Positions 26,101-33,987 of a stretch of 41,645 nucleotides of DNA are shown one piece after another. Every line of letters starts with the position of its first letter. The first letter of the stretch is position 1. The notes beneath the pieces are model-generated. The model saw nothing but the letters and a program-made list of their open reading frames with translations. It searched no databases and was not told the DNA's origin. Origin of the DNA: an uncultured Hyphomicrobiales bacterium (GTDB lineage Bacteria > Pseudomonadota > Alphaproteobacteria > Rhizobiales > Beijerinckiaceae); the NCBI GenBank assembly GCA_903851305.1, contig CAINNX010000012.1:1-41645 (forward strand). The letters run 5' to 3'. Both the position numbers and the translations under genes were made by a program.

Positions 26101-26366
26101 GCACGCGCCACAAGCAATGCCTGATCAACATTGCGAATGGCACCAACAATATGTTGCTCAAACGCCGTGTTCAGATTGCCTGCGTTGAGGCGAGCGGCTG
26201 CCAATTCGTTCTGCTTCTGACGATCAAAATAAACAGCAAAGGTCACGTTGCCGACAACCAGAGCAGCAAGACCCAAGACGGTCGTCGTCTGCATGGTCGC
26301 TTGTATCAGGCGACGAAAGGAAAAGGGCACGGAGGCTGCATCAGCCTGATCGATCTGGCGTTTCAA
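23160..26366 (-). CDS. Hybrid sensor histidine kinase with PAS, pseudo-receiver, receiver and Hpt domains
   Basis: An about 1068-residue inner-membrane kinase. In order: a transmembrane helix near residues 29-45, a double-Cache-like periplasmic sensor (DREHFRVHVENP, WTIQFTRKL, SGFYDSI), a second helix (LVLIIDAALLLIMGFG), a PAS domain (LSSTLANMQEGILMVDAQGRIV), the His box ATMSHEIRTPLSG with His464, ATPase boxes (LINLIGNAIKFTKSG, DTGIGIAQE, GGTGLGLAISRKL), a degenerate receiver, a full receiver (LLAEDNVTNQ, VVMDVMMPELDG, ATKPIT) and a C-terminal phosphotransfer domain (REAHAIKGSSASFG, His1014). The start is uncertain: TTG at 26366 has GGAGAG upstream and is preferred; the frame opens to a TTG at 26462. 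This layout resembles BarA/TorS-type phosphorelay kinases. The output may be the OmpR-type regulator at 19450-20214. Confidence 0.92.
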   Translation of the reverse strand: MKRQIDQADAASVPFSFRRLIQATMQTTTVLGLAALVVGNVTFAVYFDRQKQNELAAARLNAGNLNTAFEQHIVGAIRNVDQALLVARAEYERDPAHFSVEHVAKRDYFPKDLAIQLALIGPDGWMRSSNLQVSGAVDLSDREHFRVHVENPNDELFISKPVLGRVSKLWTIQFTRKLRDAQGQFAGVLVASLDPRLLSGFYDSIDVGKLGAITLWGLDGVIRARSGMSSDVLGRSLSSTAVREAMAGVSSGAYESTSVIDGVTRLVSFRAIPGYPLVVSVALGMDELLSEYQRSKESMFRLVLIIDAALLLIMGFGTIEKYRLNVTREKLGQKARVLSSTLANMQEGILMVDAQGRIVTMNEQAMALLGLSSANVTLPVAYAKLPLMAREDRLGGVLQGHREIELKPGQTIEVRTSPLAGGGFVKTLNDVSKRRHDQDALREARDRAEMASRARTAFLATMSHEIRTPLSGIVSMADLMATTPLDLVQRRYVEITRDSAEHLLELLSDVLDVTKLDAPQVQLESISFDLMRHLRSVLDIVSPKAHEKGLPIGCVIASDVPRRLTGDPGRLRQVLINLIGNAIKFTKSGHVMVDVTRLRDATGDHLQVSIEDTGIGIAQENQPDLFVDFSQVDSSISRRFGGTGLGLAISRKLVTLMGGQIGVKSVLNQGSTFFFQIPLVGFDEPEHRDLEDMAIAIATTHEFERRLLERQLKPAYAQVMGFEDASAASAWLQHDAKGRRRILLAHSTAVAETTHFADLEFETFLLCARQDFLAQEFAAVHGFTGLVQTPIFLDDLRATLATPIMREPDLGEVNEISPLAHKLKGLHVLLAEDNVTNQFALSRMLENMGAHVTAVKDGRAAVDAARARSFDVVVMDVMMPELDGLAAARAIRALDVPWRSMPMVALTASAFAEDREAAFAAGMNGFATKPITGRRLLDAIDACLSPSDVKQAEDAKPSSELPLQDHAWLVQLAEDLGQDNLDQALELFREDLQRRTEGLRTGALVAEALRREAHAIKGSSASFGFRRLAYAAEQLELAARQGRSEEFEDLRSAVLREAEAADAPLQMA

Positions 26367-26660
26367 GTGCGGCTCTCCGGCCAAGCCCTCCCTTGCGCCT
26401 ATTGTCACGAGGAAGGGTGTGTATGTCTCTTTCAGCTTAACATTTGTGGCTTGGCCCAGCAAGCAATGCTAACGGCTTAGGTTACGCTAACTCATTGATG
26501 AAAAAATGGAATGACTGCACGATTATAATATTGCCCCACTTCGAACAGGGTTTGGCTTGTATTTCGGCCTGCAAATGGCCCGTTGCAGGGTGGCTCGGGC
26601 GGGCATATCCTTCCTTTGATCTTTGGCTCCATCAAGAGAGCCAAAGCGGGAGGAAAGACT
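26367..26660. promoter_or_regulatory. Divergent region between the large hybrid kinase and the heme protein gene
   Basis: About 294 bases lie between the preferred kinase start and the heme-protein ATG. The part 26470-26560 is AT-rich (AACTCATTGATGAAAAAATG and neighbours) and should carry promoters for both genes. No convincing repeats or coding frames were seen apart from the alternative kinase N-terminus up to 26462. Confidence 0.35.
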
Positions 26661-28829
26661 ATGCGCCCTAGCACCAAGGCCCTTGCCGCGGCCTTTCTCA
26701 CTTATGGACTGATTACGACCATTCCAGCCTATGCCCAGCAGGCCAAGACACCGGCTACCAAAGCGGCGACGGCTAAATCGATCAAAATCGACAAGGATGA
26801 CATTGGCGGCACCGTCACTGGCCCCAATGGTCCCGAGGCTGGCGTGTGGGTGGTTGCAGAAACACGCGACCAACCCGTCCGCTATATCAAGATCGTCGTC
26901 ACCGATGATCAGGGGCGCTTTGTCGTCCCCGACCTACCCAAAGGCACATATGATGTCTGGGCGCGCGGTTATGGACTTATTGATTCCGACAAACAGAAGG
27001 TCGCACCCGGCAAGCTGATTTCGATCACCGCCAAAATTGCACCCGACGAAAAGTCGGCTGCGCATTATTACCCTGCGATCTACTGGTATTCGATGCTCAA
27101 GATTCCGGGCCTCGATCAATTCGGTGGCAAGAGCGACATTCCGGAAAAGCTCAAGCAGACCGATTGGCTCAATCTGATGAAGAACAACGGTTGCGTTGGC
27201 TGCCACCAGCTCGGCCAGCTCTCGACACGCACCGTGCCTGAGGCTTTCGGCAAATTTGATACCGGCGCTGACGCTTGGGCGCGCCGCACGCAATCTGGCC
27301 AGGCCGGCGAAAGCATGACCAACCTGCTCGCCGGTGAAATGGGTGGCGTCGGCTACAAATATTTTGGTGACTGGACAGACCGTGTCGCCAAGGGCGAATT
27401 ACCGAAAACCAAGCCGCAACGCCCGCAGGGCGAAGAGCGCAACATCGTTGTGACACTGCGTGATTGGTATTCGGACAAGAAATATCTGCATGATCTGATT
27501 TCGACCGATCGCCGCAAACCGACCGTCAACGGCTATGGTCCGCTCTATGGCTCACCGGAATATTCTTCCGACCTGATGCCCGTCATGGATGTGAAGAAGA
27601 ATGACTTCACCACTGTGAAAATGACGTATGAGGAAGGCACGCCTGAAGCACTCGGGCCCGGACATGCCGCCGCCAAAGAAGCTCTGCAGCCCTCTGCCTA
27701 TTGGGGCAATGAGAAGATCTGGGACACGCATGTCAACAACCACAACAGTATGATCGACCAAGACGGGCGTGTCTGGCTGGCAGCCACCGGCTTCAAGCCC
27801 GGCAATCCCGACTTCTGCAAGAAGGGCTCGGATCACCCCTCAGCCAAGGCCTTTCCGCTGGATTCAACACTGCGTCGGATTGCCATGTATGATCCGAAAA
27901 CCAAGGTCTACACGCCTTACCAGACGTGTTTCTCCACACACCATCTCAACTTCGGCTACGACAAGGACAATACAGTCTGGGGTTCGGGCGGCGGACAAGT
28001 GCTTGGCTGGCTCAACACACGCGTGCTCTTGCAAACGGGCGATGTGAAGAAGGCACAGGGCTGGACGCCTCTGATCCTCGACACCAACGGCAATGGCAAG
28101 CGCGACGAGTATGTCGAGCCCAACCAGCCGGTCGACCCGACCAAGGACAAGCGCATTGTTGCAAGCTTCTATGCCGTGATGCCGCACACAGATGGTTCGG
28201 TCTGGGGTACTTTGCGTTCCAATCCGGGTGCGGTCGTGCGCGTGGTGCCGGGCTCCAACCCGTCAGAAACGGCACTGGCTGAAATCTACAATGTCCCCGC
28301 ACCGGGCTTTGGTCCACGTGGCGCTGACATCGACAAGAATGGCGTTGTCTGGACCTCACTGGCCTCAGGTCATCTGGGTTCCTTTGATCGTCGCAAGTGC
28401 AAAGGCCCGCTCAATGGCCCGAACGCGACCGGCAATCATTGCCCAGAAGGCTGGAGCTTCTACAAATATCCCGGCCCCGGCTTTGACGGGATCGGCGATA
28501 ACAGCGCCGAGTCGAGCTATTACACCTGGGTCGATCAGCACAACACGTTCGGCCTTGGCGACAACACGCCTGTGTCGACCGGCAATCTCAACGAAGGCCT
28601 GATCGCGATGAAGAAAGACGGCACGATGGTCGTCTTGCGCGTGCCCTATCCGATGGGCTTTTACGCCAAAGGACTTGATGGCCGCATTGACGATGCGAAA
28701 GCTGGTTGGAAAGGCCGCGGTCTTTGGGCAGCCAATGGCGATCGCACACCTTGGCTGAGCGAAGGCGGCAAGGGCTCACGCCCGCTGGCGGCGCATTTCC
28801 AATTACGCCCCGATCCGCTCGCGCATTGA
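26661..28829 (+). CDS. Exported one-heme protein with carboxypeptidase-regulatory-like and propeller-like domains
   Basis: A 722-residue periplasmic protein. The signal peptide is KALAAAFLTYGLITTIPAYAQ (about residues 6-26). A beta-sandwich of the carboxypeptidase regulatory-like type follows (IGGTVTGPNGPEAGVWVVAE, FVVPDLPKGTYDVWARGYGL). A c-type heme motif CVGCH is at residues 178-182. The C-terminal 350 residues have repeated short motifs such as IDQDGRVWLAATG, DKDNTVWGSGGG, DGSVWGTLRS and DKNGVVWTSLASG, the pattern of a beta-propeller like that of Vgb or SMP-30 proteins. A typical calcium loop-like DTNGNGKRDE is also present. The family occurs in alphaproteobacteria as uncharacterised proteins; a redox role is inferred from the heme only. 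The ATG at 26661 has GGGAGGAAAG. A strong terminator follows, so it is a single-gene unit. Confidence 0.82.
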   Translation: MRPSTKALAAAFLTYGLITTIPAYAQQAKTPATKAATAKSIKIDKDDIGGTVTGPNGPEAGVWVVAETRDQPVRYIKIVVTDDQGRFVVPDLPKGTYDVWARGYGLIDSDKQKVAPGKLISITAKIAPDEKSAAHYYPAIYWYSMLKIPGLDQFGGKSDIPEKLKQTDWLNLMKNNGCVGCHQLGQLSTRTVPEAFGKFDTGADAWARRTQSGQAGESMTNLLAGEMGGVGYKYFGDWTDRVAKGELPKTKPQRPQGEERNIVVTLRDWYSDKKYLHDLISTDRRKPTVNGYGPLYGSPEYSSDLMPVMDVKKNDFTTVKMTYEEGTPEALGPGHAAAKEALQPSAYWGNEKIWDTHVNNHNSMIDQDGRVWLAATGFKPGNPDFCKKGSDHPSAKAFPLDSTLRRIAMYDPKTKVYTPYQTCFSTHHLNFGYDKDNTVWGSGGGQVLGWLNTRVLLQTGDVKKAQGWTPLILDTNGNGKRDEYVEPNQPVDPTKDKRIVASFYAVMPHTDGSVWGTLRSNPGAVVRVVPGSNPSETALAEIYNVPAPGFGPRGADIDKNGVVWTSLASGHLGSFDRRKCKGPLNGPNATGNHCPEGWSFYKYPGPGFDGIGDNSAESSYYTWVDQHNTFGLGDNTPVSTGNLNEGLIAMKKDGTMVVLRVPYPMGFYAKGLDGRIDDAKAGWKGRGLWAANGDRTPWLSEGGKGSRPLAAHFQLRPDPLAH

Positions 28830-28854
28830 TTCGATCCTGCTACCAAAAACATCA

Positions 28855-28882
28855 CCCCCGCACAATTGTGCGGGGGTTTTTT
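28855..28882 (+). terminator. Rho-independent terminator after the heme protein gene
   Basis: CCCCCGCACAA and TTGTGCGGGGG form a perfect palindrome of 22 bases followed by TTTTTT. It starts 26 bases after the stop codon. Confidence 0.92.
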
Positions 28883-29067
28883 ATTGCATGACGCAACGGC
28901 ATCAAGAAGTGCCCATTTTTGGCGGACTTCTTTATCAAGCACTTAGCAAAATCTGTGTTTCGAAAAGACACAATCGTAAGCATGTTCATCATGAGAAAAG
29001 TAACTTCTAGGTTGTAATCTGCTCCTGTTTTGAGAATTTATTTTGCCTTGCGGCAACAGGAGTTGTC
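28883..29067 (+). promoter_or_regulatory. Leader region of the chemoreceptor gene
   Basis: A 185-base AT-richer gap between a terminator and the chemoreceptor ATG. A small inverted repeat, TTGCC-TTGC-GGCAA, lies at 29044-29056 just before the CAGGAG ribosome site and could affect its access. No promoter pair can be assigned with confidence. Confidence 0.35.
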
Positions 29068-30945
29068 ATGAATCTGACGATTGCGCGCGCCCTCAACACA
29101 TTCGGCATAGCCGTTGTAGCTGGGTGTTTGATCATTGCGGCTGCGGCCACGATTTCACTTCAACAATTGCGCGTGGGCGGCGCCGCCTACAGCAATATGA
29201 TCGCCGGCAAGGATCTCGTCGCAGACGTTTTGCCGCCACCCCTTTATGTGATCGAGGCCTACCTCAATGCCACGATCATGATAGATGAAAAAGTTCCATT
29301 GGCCGAAGCCAAAGCACGTTTTGCGCCCCTGAAAAAAGACTTCGACGAACGCCGCGCCTTCTGGGCCAAAAGTGAACTGCCCTTCTATTTGAAATCAGAG
29401 CTGGCTGCCTCTTCCGCCGCGGCAGAAAAATTCTGGAATTTGCTTGAAGACAAATATCTGCCAGCTGTAGCCAATGGCGACACCAAAGCTATTCGCAAAA
29501 TTGGTGACGAGCTGACCGCCCTCTACACAGAACATCGCCGCGCTGTCGACGTGCTGGTGGTTGATGCCAATAAGTTTCTGTCCAATGCGGAATCGGAAGC
29601 CCAAGAAGCCGGCAATGTCTGGCAGACGGTTCTGCTGTCGACGGCGGCTCTGGTTCTGCTGCTCGTTTGCATCGGCGTCTATATCATCCGCAAGAAAGTC
29701 GTGCGCCCCTTGCTTGGCATGGCCGATTACATGACCCGTCTGGCCAAGGGCACGTATGAGGAGGAAGTGCCTTTCGCCAACCGTCGTGACGAGATTGGGG
29801 AAATGGCCCATGCGGTTGCCATTTTCCGCGCCTCTGCCATTGAGCGCCAGCAGGCCCGCCTGCGCGAAGACAAGATCCGTGAAGACGCAGAAGCGGCCCG
29901 CGCCCAGCAAGAAGCTATGGAACGCGAAGCTGACGCCAAGCGCCAACGCGTTGTCGAAGCACTTGCTATGGGTCTTGACCACATTGCGCGGGGCGATCTT
30001 GCCTTCCGCCTCGATGAGCCGCTAGCGGAGGAATATGAAAAGCTGCGCGCTGATTTCAATGCGGCCATTGCTTCACTCTCGACCACGCTGAAGTCCATTT
30101 CGGTCGCCACCGAATCCGTCCATGGCGGTGCCCGCGACATCACCACCGCTGCGGATGATCTGGCACGCCGCACCGAACAGCAAGCTGCGGCACTTGAACA
30201 AACATCCGCCGCTCTCAATGGCATTGTCGATGCGGTGCGTCGCACCTCTGAAATGTCAGAGAAGGCCCGCGCGGCTGTCACTGCCGCCAAGGTCGAAGCC
30301 GATGGATCCGATGGCATTGTGCGCGATGCCATTACAGCGATGGACACGATTGAACAATCGTCGCGCCAGATTGGCGAAATCATCACCATGATCGACGAAA
30401 TCGCATTCCAGACGAATCTGCTCGCACTGAATGCCGGTGTCGAGGCCGCACGCGCTGGCGAAGCGGGCCGCGGCTTTGCCATTGTCGCGCAAGAAGTGCG
30501 TGGCCTGGCACAACGCTCGACCGAGGCCGACAAGGCAATCAAGGGCCTGATCTCGACATCGTCTGCTCAGATTGAATCAGGTGTCGGCCTTGTGCGTCAT
30601 ACGGGTGAGGCCTTCTCCTCCATCGGGCAGCATGTGGTGCGTGTCACAGAACTTGTCGAAGCCATTGCGACTTCCGCCCATGATCAATCCGTGAGCCTGC
30701 GCGAAGTGAATATTGCAGTCGGCCAGATGGATCAGAACACGCAGCAAAATGCGGCCATGGTTGATGAGACCACCAGCGCGAGCCATGCGCTCACCGATAA
30801 AGCGCATGATCTCGAACGACTGGTTGCCCGGTTCACGCTCGATGGTGCACGCCAGAGCCTTGGACTGGCACGAGCCGATTCGACGCCCAACAACCCGCCG
30901 GTGCGCAGCCTGACCAAACGCATCGCGGCAGCCTTCGGGCGCTGA
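29068..30945 (+). CDS. Methyl-accepting chemotaxis protein
   Basis: A 625-residue inner-membrane chemoreceptor. A transmembrane helix (about 12-32) is followed by a helical periplasmic ligand domain of about 155 residues, a second helix (VLLSTAALVLLLVCIGVYII, about 190-209), a HAMP domain (KVVRPLLGMADYMTRLAKGTYE), a charged helical linker and a second HAMP-like region (VVEALAMGLDHIARGDLAFR), then the signalling hairpin. The hairpin tip, EIAFQTNLLALNAGVEAARA, is nearly identical to the family consensus and binds CheA/CheW. There is no C-terminal CheR-binding pentapeptide; the protein ends TKRIAAAFGR. No che genes are near, so it feeds a chemotaxis array encoded elsewhere. The ligand is unknown. 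The CAGGAG site 5 bases upstream supports the start. Confidence 0.95.
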   Translation: MNLTIARALNTFGIAVVAGCLIIAAAATISLQQLRVGGAAYSNMIAGKDLVADVLPPPLYVIEAYLNATIMIDEKVPLAEAKARFAPLKKDFDERRAFWAKSELPFYLKSELAASSAAAEKFWNLLEDKYLPAVANGDTKAIRKIGDELTALYTEHRRAVDVLVVDANKFLSNAESEAQEAGNVWQTVLLSTAALVLLLVCIGVYIIRKKVVRPLLGMADYMTRLAKGTYEEEVPFANRRDEIGEMAHAVAIFRASAIERQQARLREDKIREDAEAARAQQEAMEREADAKRQRVVEALAMGLDHIARGDLAFRLDEPLAEEYEKLRADFNAAIASLSTTLKSISVATESVHGGARDITTAADDLARRTEQQAAALEQTSAALNGIVDAVRRTSEMSEKARAAVTAAKVEADGSDGIVRDAITAMDTIEQSSRQIGEIITMIDEIAFQTNLLALNAGVEAARAGEAGRGFAIVAQEVRGLAQRSTEADKAIKGLISTSSAQIESGVGLVRHTGEAFSSIGQHVVRVTELVEAIATSAHDQSVSLREVNIAVGQMDQNTQQNAAMVDETTSASHALTDKAHDLERLVARFTLDGARQSLGLARADSTPNNPPVRSLTKRIAAAFGR

Positions 30946-31083
30946 CACAAAGGGTTTTGAACAAAATGGCGCGGGGGGCGCGCCCCTTAACCTGCCGTTA
31001 GAGAAATCTGGTCATTGTCGCGTCAGGGAAATCTGAGTTTTGCGTATTCCCGACCCTTTCAGAGCTTGTTGGCTCTCTTGAAC

Positions 31084-31117
31084 AAACCCCGCTGGCCAGA
31101 GGCCCGCGGGGTTTTTT
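31084..31117 (+). terminator. Rho-independent terminator downstream of the chemoreceptor
   Basis: AAACCCCGC and GCGGGGTTT form a 9-bp outer stem with additional GGCC pairing inside, followed by a T-run to 31117. It lies about 140 bases after the chemoreceptor stop. The intervening 30946-31083 has no ORF and is either a long 3' untranslated region or a separate small transcript; no promoter is clear. Confidence 0.8.
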
Positions 31118-31222
31118 ATGATCTGGGCAGCCCCGCGGTTGCGCATCGGGTGGGATTGTCGATAAATCAGGAATAGAGAGTGCCAAAAGGCGCCATCACG
31201 ACACGCGGGAGCGCCGAGCGAC

Positions 31223-32269
31223 ATGACCTATCTGACCAGAGTGAAAACAGCGACCTTGGCTACCTGCGCCATGCTCGGCGTGACAGGGGCATCCGTGCCC
31301 GCACAGGCAGCGGATTTTTATGCCAGCAAGCAGATTGTCTTTTTGATCGGCGGTGATGCAGGCGGCGGCTATGATCTCTATGCGCGCGCACTGTCGCGCC
31401 ACATGAACCGCTTCATTCCGGGCAATCCCGTTTTCGTGCCGCGCAACCAACCTGGCGCTGGCTCTGGCACGGCGGCAGCCTATCTGGCTTCCGTTGCTCC
31501 CAAAGATGGCACCACGATTGGAGCCTTGTTTCCCGGCGTCATCATCGGACCACTGCTCGAAGAGAAACAGCAGGGCCTCTATGATCCTACCAAATTTGTT
31601 TATCTAGGTAGTGCAGATTCTGGTACCCGCGTCTGCATCACTTATGAAAACTCAAAGATCAAAACCTTTGAGCAAACGCAGACCAACAAAGTCATCATTG
31701 GCGCCAGTGCGGCCGGTGGCTCAACGCGTGACTATGCCTACCTGCATCAAAATGCTGCTGGCGGGCAATTCAATGTTGTTTCCGGCTACAAAGGAACTGT
31801 CGATATTTTCCTCGCCATGGAACGCGGCGAAGTCGACGGCATGTGCGGCCTTGATTGGTCAAGCCTGAAGTCACAACGCCCGAGCTGGGTAGCAGAGAAG
31901 AAGATCAATATTCTCGTTCAAAACGGGCTGGAATCAGAACCCGAACTCGACAAGATGGGTGTGCCGACGATCTGGAAATTCATCAAGAAAGATGAAGACA
32001 AGCGCGCGGTGGAAATGGTCTTCAGCCAGCAGATCTTTGGCCGCCCCTATATTGCACCACCCGGCACCAATGCGGATCAAGTCAAACTTCTGCGCGATGC
32101 TTTCATGCAGACCGTGAAAGATCCGGAATTCCAGGCCGACACGGAAAAGAACCGGCTTGATGTGACCCCCTCATCGGGTGAGCGCGTGCAGAGCGTTGTC
32201 GAAAAGCTCTATGCGACACCCAAAGAAACGATCAAGCGCGCGAAAGAAATCATTTCACCGCCCGCTTAA
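31223..32269 (+). CDS. Tripartite tricarboxylate transporter (TctC/Bug-type) solute-binding protein
   Basis: A 348-residue periplasmic binding protein of the TctC/Bug family, which captures carboxylates or other small organic molecules. The signal peptide ends at PAQAADF (about residue 30). The family opening KQIVFLIGGDAGGGYDLYARALSRHMNRFIPG and the ligand loop NQPGAGSGTAAAYLAS are visible, followed by KVIIGASAAGGSTRDYAYL and AMERGEVDGMCGLDWSSL. Two Cys in the mature part are unusual for the family. The usual partner genes tctA and tctB are not in the window, a common situation for Bug proteins. It converges with a hydratase-like gene with a 4-base overlap. The neighbour makes an aromatic-breakdown-type substrate conceivable, but no more than that. 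Confidence 0.9.
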   Translation: MTYLTRVKTATLATCAMLGVTGASVPAQAADFYASKQIVFLIGGDAGGGYDLYARALSRHMNRFIPGNPVFVPRNQPGAGSGTAAAYLASVAPKDGTTIGALFPGVIIGPLLEEKQQGLYDPTKFVYLGSADSGTRVCITYENSKIKTFEQTQTNKVIIGASAAGGSTRDYAYLHQNAAGGQFNVVSGYKGTVDIFLAMERGEVDGMCGLDWSSLKSQRPSWVAEKKINILVQNGLESEPELDKMGVPTIWKFIKKDEDKRAVEMVFSQQIFGRPYIAPPGTNADQVKLLRDAFMQTVKDPEFQADTEKNRLDVTPSSGERVQSVVEKLYATPKETIKRAKEIISPPA

Positions 32270-33009
32270 ATCTCGATCCGCAAGGACGCACTGCCGATCC
32301 CGCCGAGTTCGCCTTTGAATTCGGCGGGGCCGTCAACCTTCAAAAGTTTATTGAGCGAACCGGTCGTCACAATCTGACCGGCTTTCATGCCCCCCAGACG
32401 ATCAACACCTGCAGAGGCAAAGGCGGCCACCGCCAGTAAAGGCTCGCCATCATTGTGGTGCGCCTCGTGATCAGCAATCAGATGCCCATCGCGCCAAAGC
32501 TTCAGCGCCATGCTATTGCGCGCCACGCGCCGCACATCGGCTGAGCCTGTGCCCGCGACAAAGCCCGCATTGTTAAGATTGTCGGCGAGCTTGGCCTCAA
32601 AGGGCGTGCCATCAAAATCAACATAACGCGTGCCCACCAACTCAATGGCCGCCAGCACTTCAGCGCTGGCGGCCAGAATATCGTCGATTCCATAATTGCG
32701 TCCGGGCGGCAGATCCTGAGCAAGCCGGATCGCCAGCTCCAGCTCGACGATCACCCATTGTCCGGCCCCAAACCGATAAACCCCGCCATTGGGGCGACAA
32801 TCACCGGCAAAGATCGGTCCGGCGATGGGTCGCCCGCTGCCATCGGGCGCGAAACCCGTCTTCCAGCCTGCCACAGCCTCGCCTGAGAGCTGCGCCACAT
32901 CCGCCTGGACCTGATAGGCCTCGGCATGGTCAGCGGGTCCCTCTATGGCCTGCCAGCGGTGCAGGGAGTGGGCCTTGCGGGCAGCGACAAGGTTTTGGAC
33001 AAGGGTCAC
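32266..33009 (-). CDS. 2-keto-4-pentenoate hydratase/fumarylacetoacetate-hydrolase-fold enzyme
   Basis: A 247-residue cytosolic enzyme of the MhpD/XylJ/DmpE group, which hydrates 2-hydroxypentadienoate-type compounds or decarboxylates oxalocrotonate in meta-cleavage pathways. Seen: GWKTGFAPD in the place of the family GYKIG, the metal-binding VIVELELAIRL with two Glu, then LAASAEVLAAIELVGTRY and NLNNAGFVAG, and MKAGQIVTTGSLNKLLKV near the end, which is family-typical. The start is GTG at 33009 with GAGG upstream. No other meta-cleavage gene is in the window, so the real substrate is uncertain. It overlaps the convergent binding-protein gene by four bases. Confidence 0.85.
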   Translation of the reverse strand: MTLVQNLVAARKAHSLHRWQAIEGPADHAEAYQVQADVAQLSGEAVAGWKTGFAPDGSGRPIAGPIFAGDCRPNGGVYRFGAGQWVIVELELAIRLAQDLPPGRNYGIDDILAASAEVLAAIELVGTRYVDFDGTPFEAKLADNLNNAGFVAGTGSADVRRVARNSMALKLWRDGHLIADHEAHHNDGEPLLAVAAFASAGVDRLGGMKAGQIVTTGSLNKLLKVDGPAEFKGELGGIGSASLRIEI

Positions 33010-33066
33010 ATCTGGCCTCGGATGCAGCAGAATCGGGGTTCAGGCGGGACAATAGACGTTTTCAGG

Positions 33067-33095
33067 TTGATCTCACTCGCCAAATGGGGCATAGA
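33067..33095 (+). promoter_or_regulatory. Possible promoter of rpmJ
   Basis: TTGATC at 33067-33072 and CATAGA at 33090-33095 are 17 bases apart and lie about 60 bases before the rpmJ ATG. Spacing is ideal, but the boxes match the consensus only partly. Confidence 0.35.
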
Positions 33096-33155
33096 CCCGA
33101 CACGAAATTCGGATGCGTGGCCCGTCCCGCTCCCCAACTGTTCTAAGGACGAGTC

Positions 33156-33281
33156 ATGAAGGTCCGTAACTCATTGAAATCGCTGCGTGGTCGCCATCGC
33201 GACAACCAGCTCGTGCGCCGCAAGGGCCGCGTTTACATCATCAACAAGACACAGAAGCGCTTCAAGGCTCGTCAGGGCTAA
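33156..33281 (+). CDS. rpmJ: 50S ribosomal protein L36, zinc-free type
   Basis: A 41-residue basic protein of the large ribosomal subunit. It reads [20 protein letters not shown] and ends with [15 protein letters not shown], the form found in alphaproteobacteria. None of the four zinc-binding residues of the C+ type are present as there is no cysteine, so it is the YkgO-like, zinc-independent type. The ATG is preceded by AAGGA at 7 bases, and a strong terminator lies 25 bases after the stop, so it is a single-gene unit. The gene is short enough to be skipped by length filters. Confidence 0.96.
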   Translation: MKVRNSLKSLRGRHRDNQLVRRKGRVYIINKTQKRFKARQG

Positions 33282-33306
33282 GTTTACGCCTCTCGTCAAC
33301 TTGACC

Positions 33307-33336
33307 AAAAAAGCCCCGGCCCCGCCGGGGCTTTTT
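33307..33336 (+). terminator. Rho-independent terminator of rpmJ
   Basis: AAAAAAGCCCCGGC and GCCGGGGCTTTTT pair around a short loop, with the T-run forming the end of the structure. Confidence 0.9.
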
Positions 33337-33384
33337 CGTATTCGGGCTTTGACGGGTGCCAAGGTGCGCCCTAATCTTTTCCCC

Positions 33385-33987
33385 ATGCGTGTTGTCTCGA
33401 CTCTGATTGCGAGCCTATCGGTAGCCGCCCTGATCGCCGGGGCTGACTGGCCTGCCCGTGCCCAAACAACATCGCCCGAGACGCAGACAAACCAGCCCGC
33501 GGGGCGCCAGAAAATCCTCGATGAGCTGTTTGAGCGTCTCGCCAAAGCGCAAGACAGCGATGAAGCACGCGGCCTGACAGGCGCTATCCTGCGCGTCTGG
33601 GCGCGCTCAGGCTCGGATACGGCCGACCTGCTGATGGAGCGTGTGGCCACTCTCATGCGCCAGAAAGACCTCAAACCCGCGCAGGATCTGCTCGACCGGC
33701 TGATCGATATTGAGCCGCAATGGGCGGAAGCCTGGAGCCGACGCGCCAGCATGCGCTTTCTGGGCCATGATCACTCAGGTGCGATGGAAGATCTCGTCCA
33801 TGTACTGACCCTTGAGCCGCGCCATTTCATGGCACTGGTGGGCGTGGGAGCGATTCTCGAGAGCGAAGACAACCATGCTCAAGCCTTGCGGGTCTTCCGC
33901 CGCGCCCTCGAGATCAACCCGCAACTCGATGACATTCGCGAAAAAATCGAGAAGCTCACCATCGAAGTGGATGGGCGCGAGATTTAA
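33385..33987 (+). CDS. Exported tetratricopeptide-repeat protein
   Basis: A 200-residue periplasmic or envelope protein. The N-terminus is a signal peptide (LIASLSVAALIAGADWPARAQ, cleavage near residue 26). The mature part has TPR-like helix pairs: DLKPAQDLLDRLIDIEPQWAEAWSRRA, DHSGAMEDLVHVLTLEPRHFMALVGV and NHAQALRVFRRALEINPQLDDI, so about three repeats. TPRs mediate protein contacts; the partner is unknown. The ATG at 33385 is the only start that gives a signal peptide; the frame is open further upstream through rpmJ. It is 48 bases past the rpmJ terminator and overlaps the end of the convergent binding-protein gene by four bases. Confidence 0.85.
   Translation: MRVVSTLIASLSVAALIAGADWPARAQTTSPETQTNQPAGRQKILDELFERLAKAQDSDEARGLTGAILRVWARSGSDTADLLMERVATLMRQKDLKPAQDLLDRLIDIEPQWAEAWSRRASMRFLGHDHSGAMEDLVHVLTLEPRHFMALVGVGAILESEDNHAQALRVFRRALEINPQLDDIREKIEKLTIEVDGREI

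Noticed and set aside
29727-30542. 271-codon minus-strand ORF over the chemoreceptor signalling domain
   Set aside because: Ser/Ala/Arg-rich antisense product, typical of shadow frames over helical repeats.
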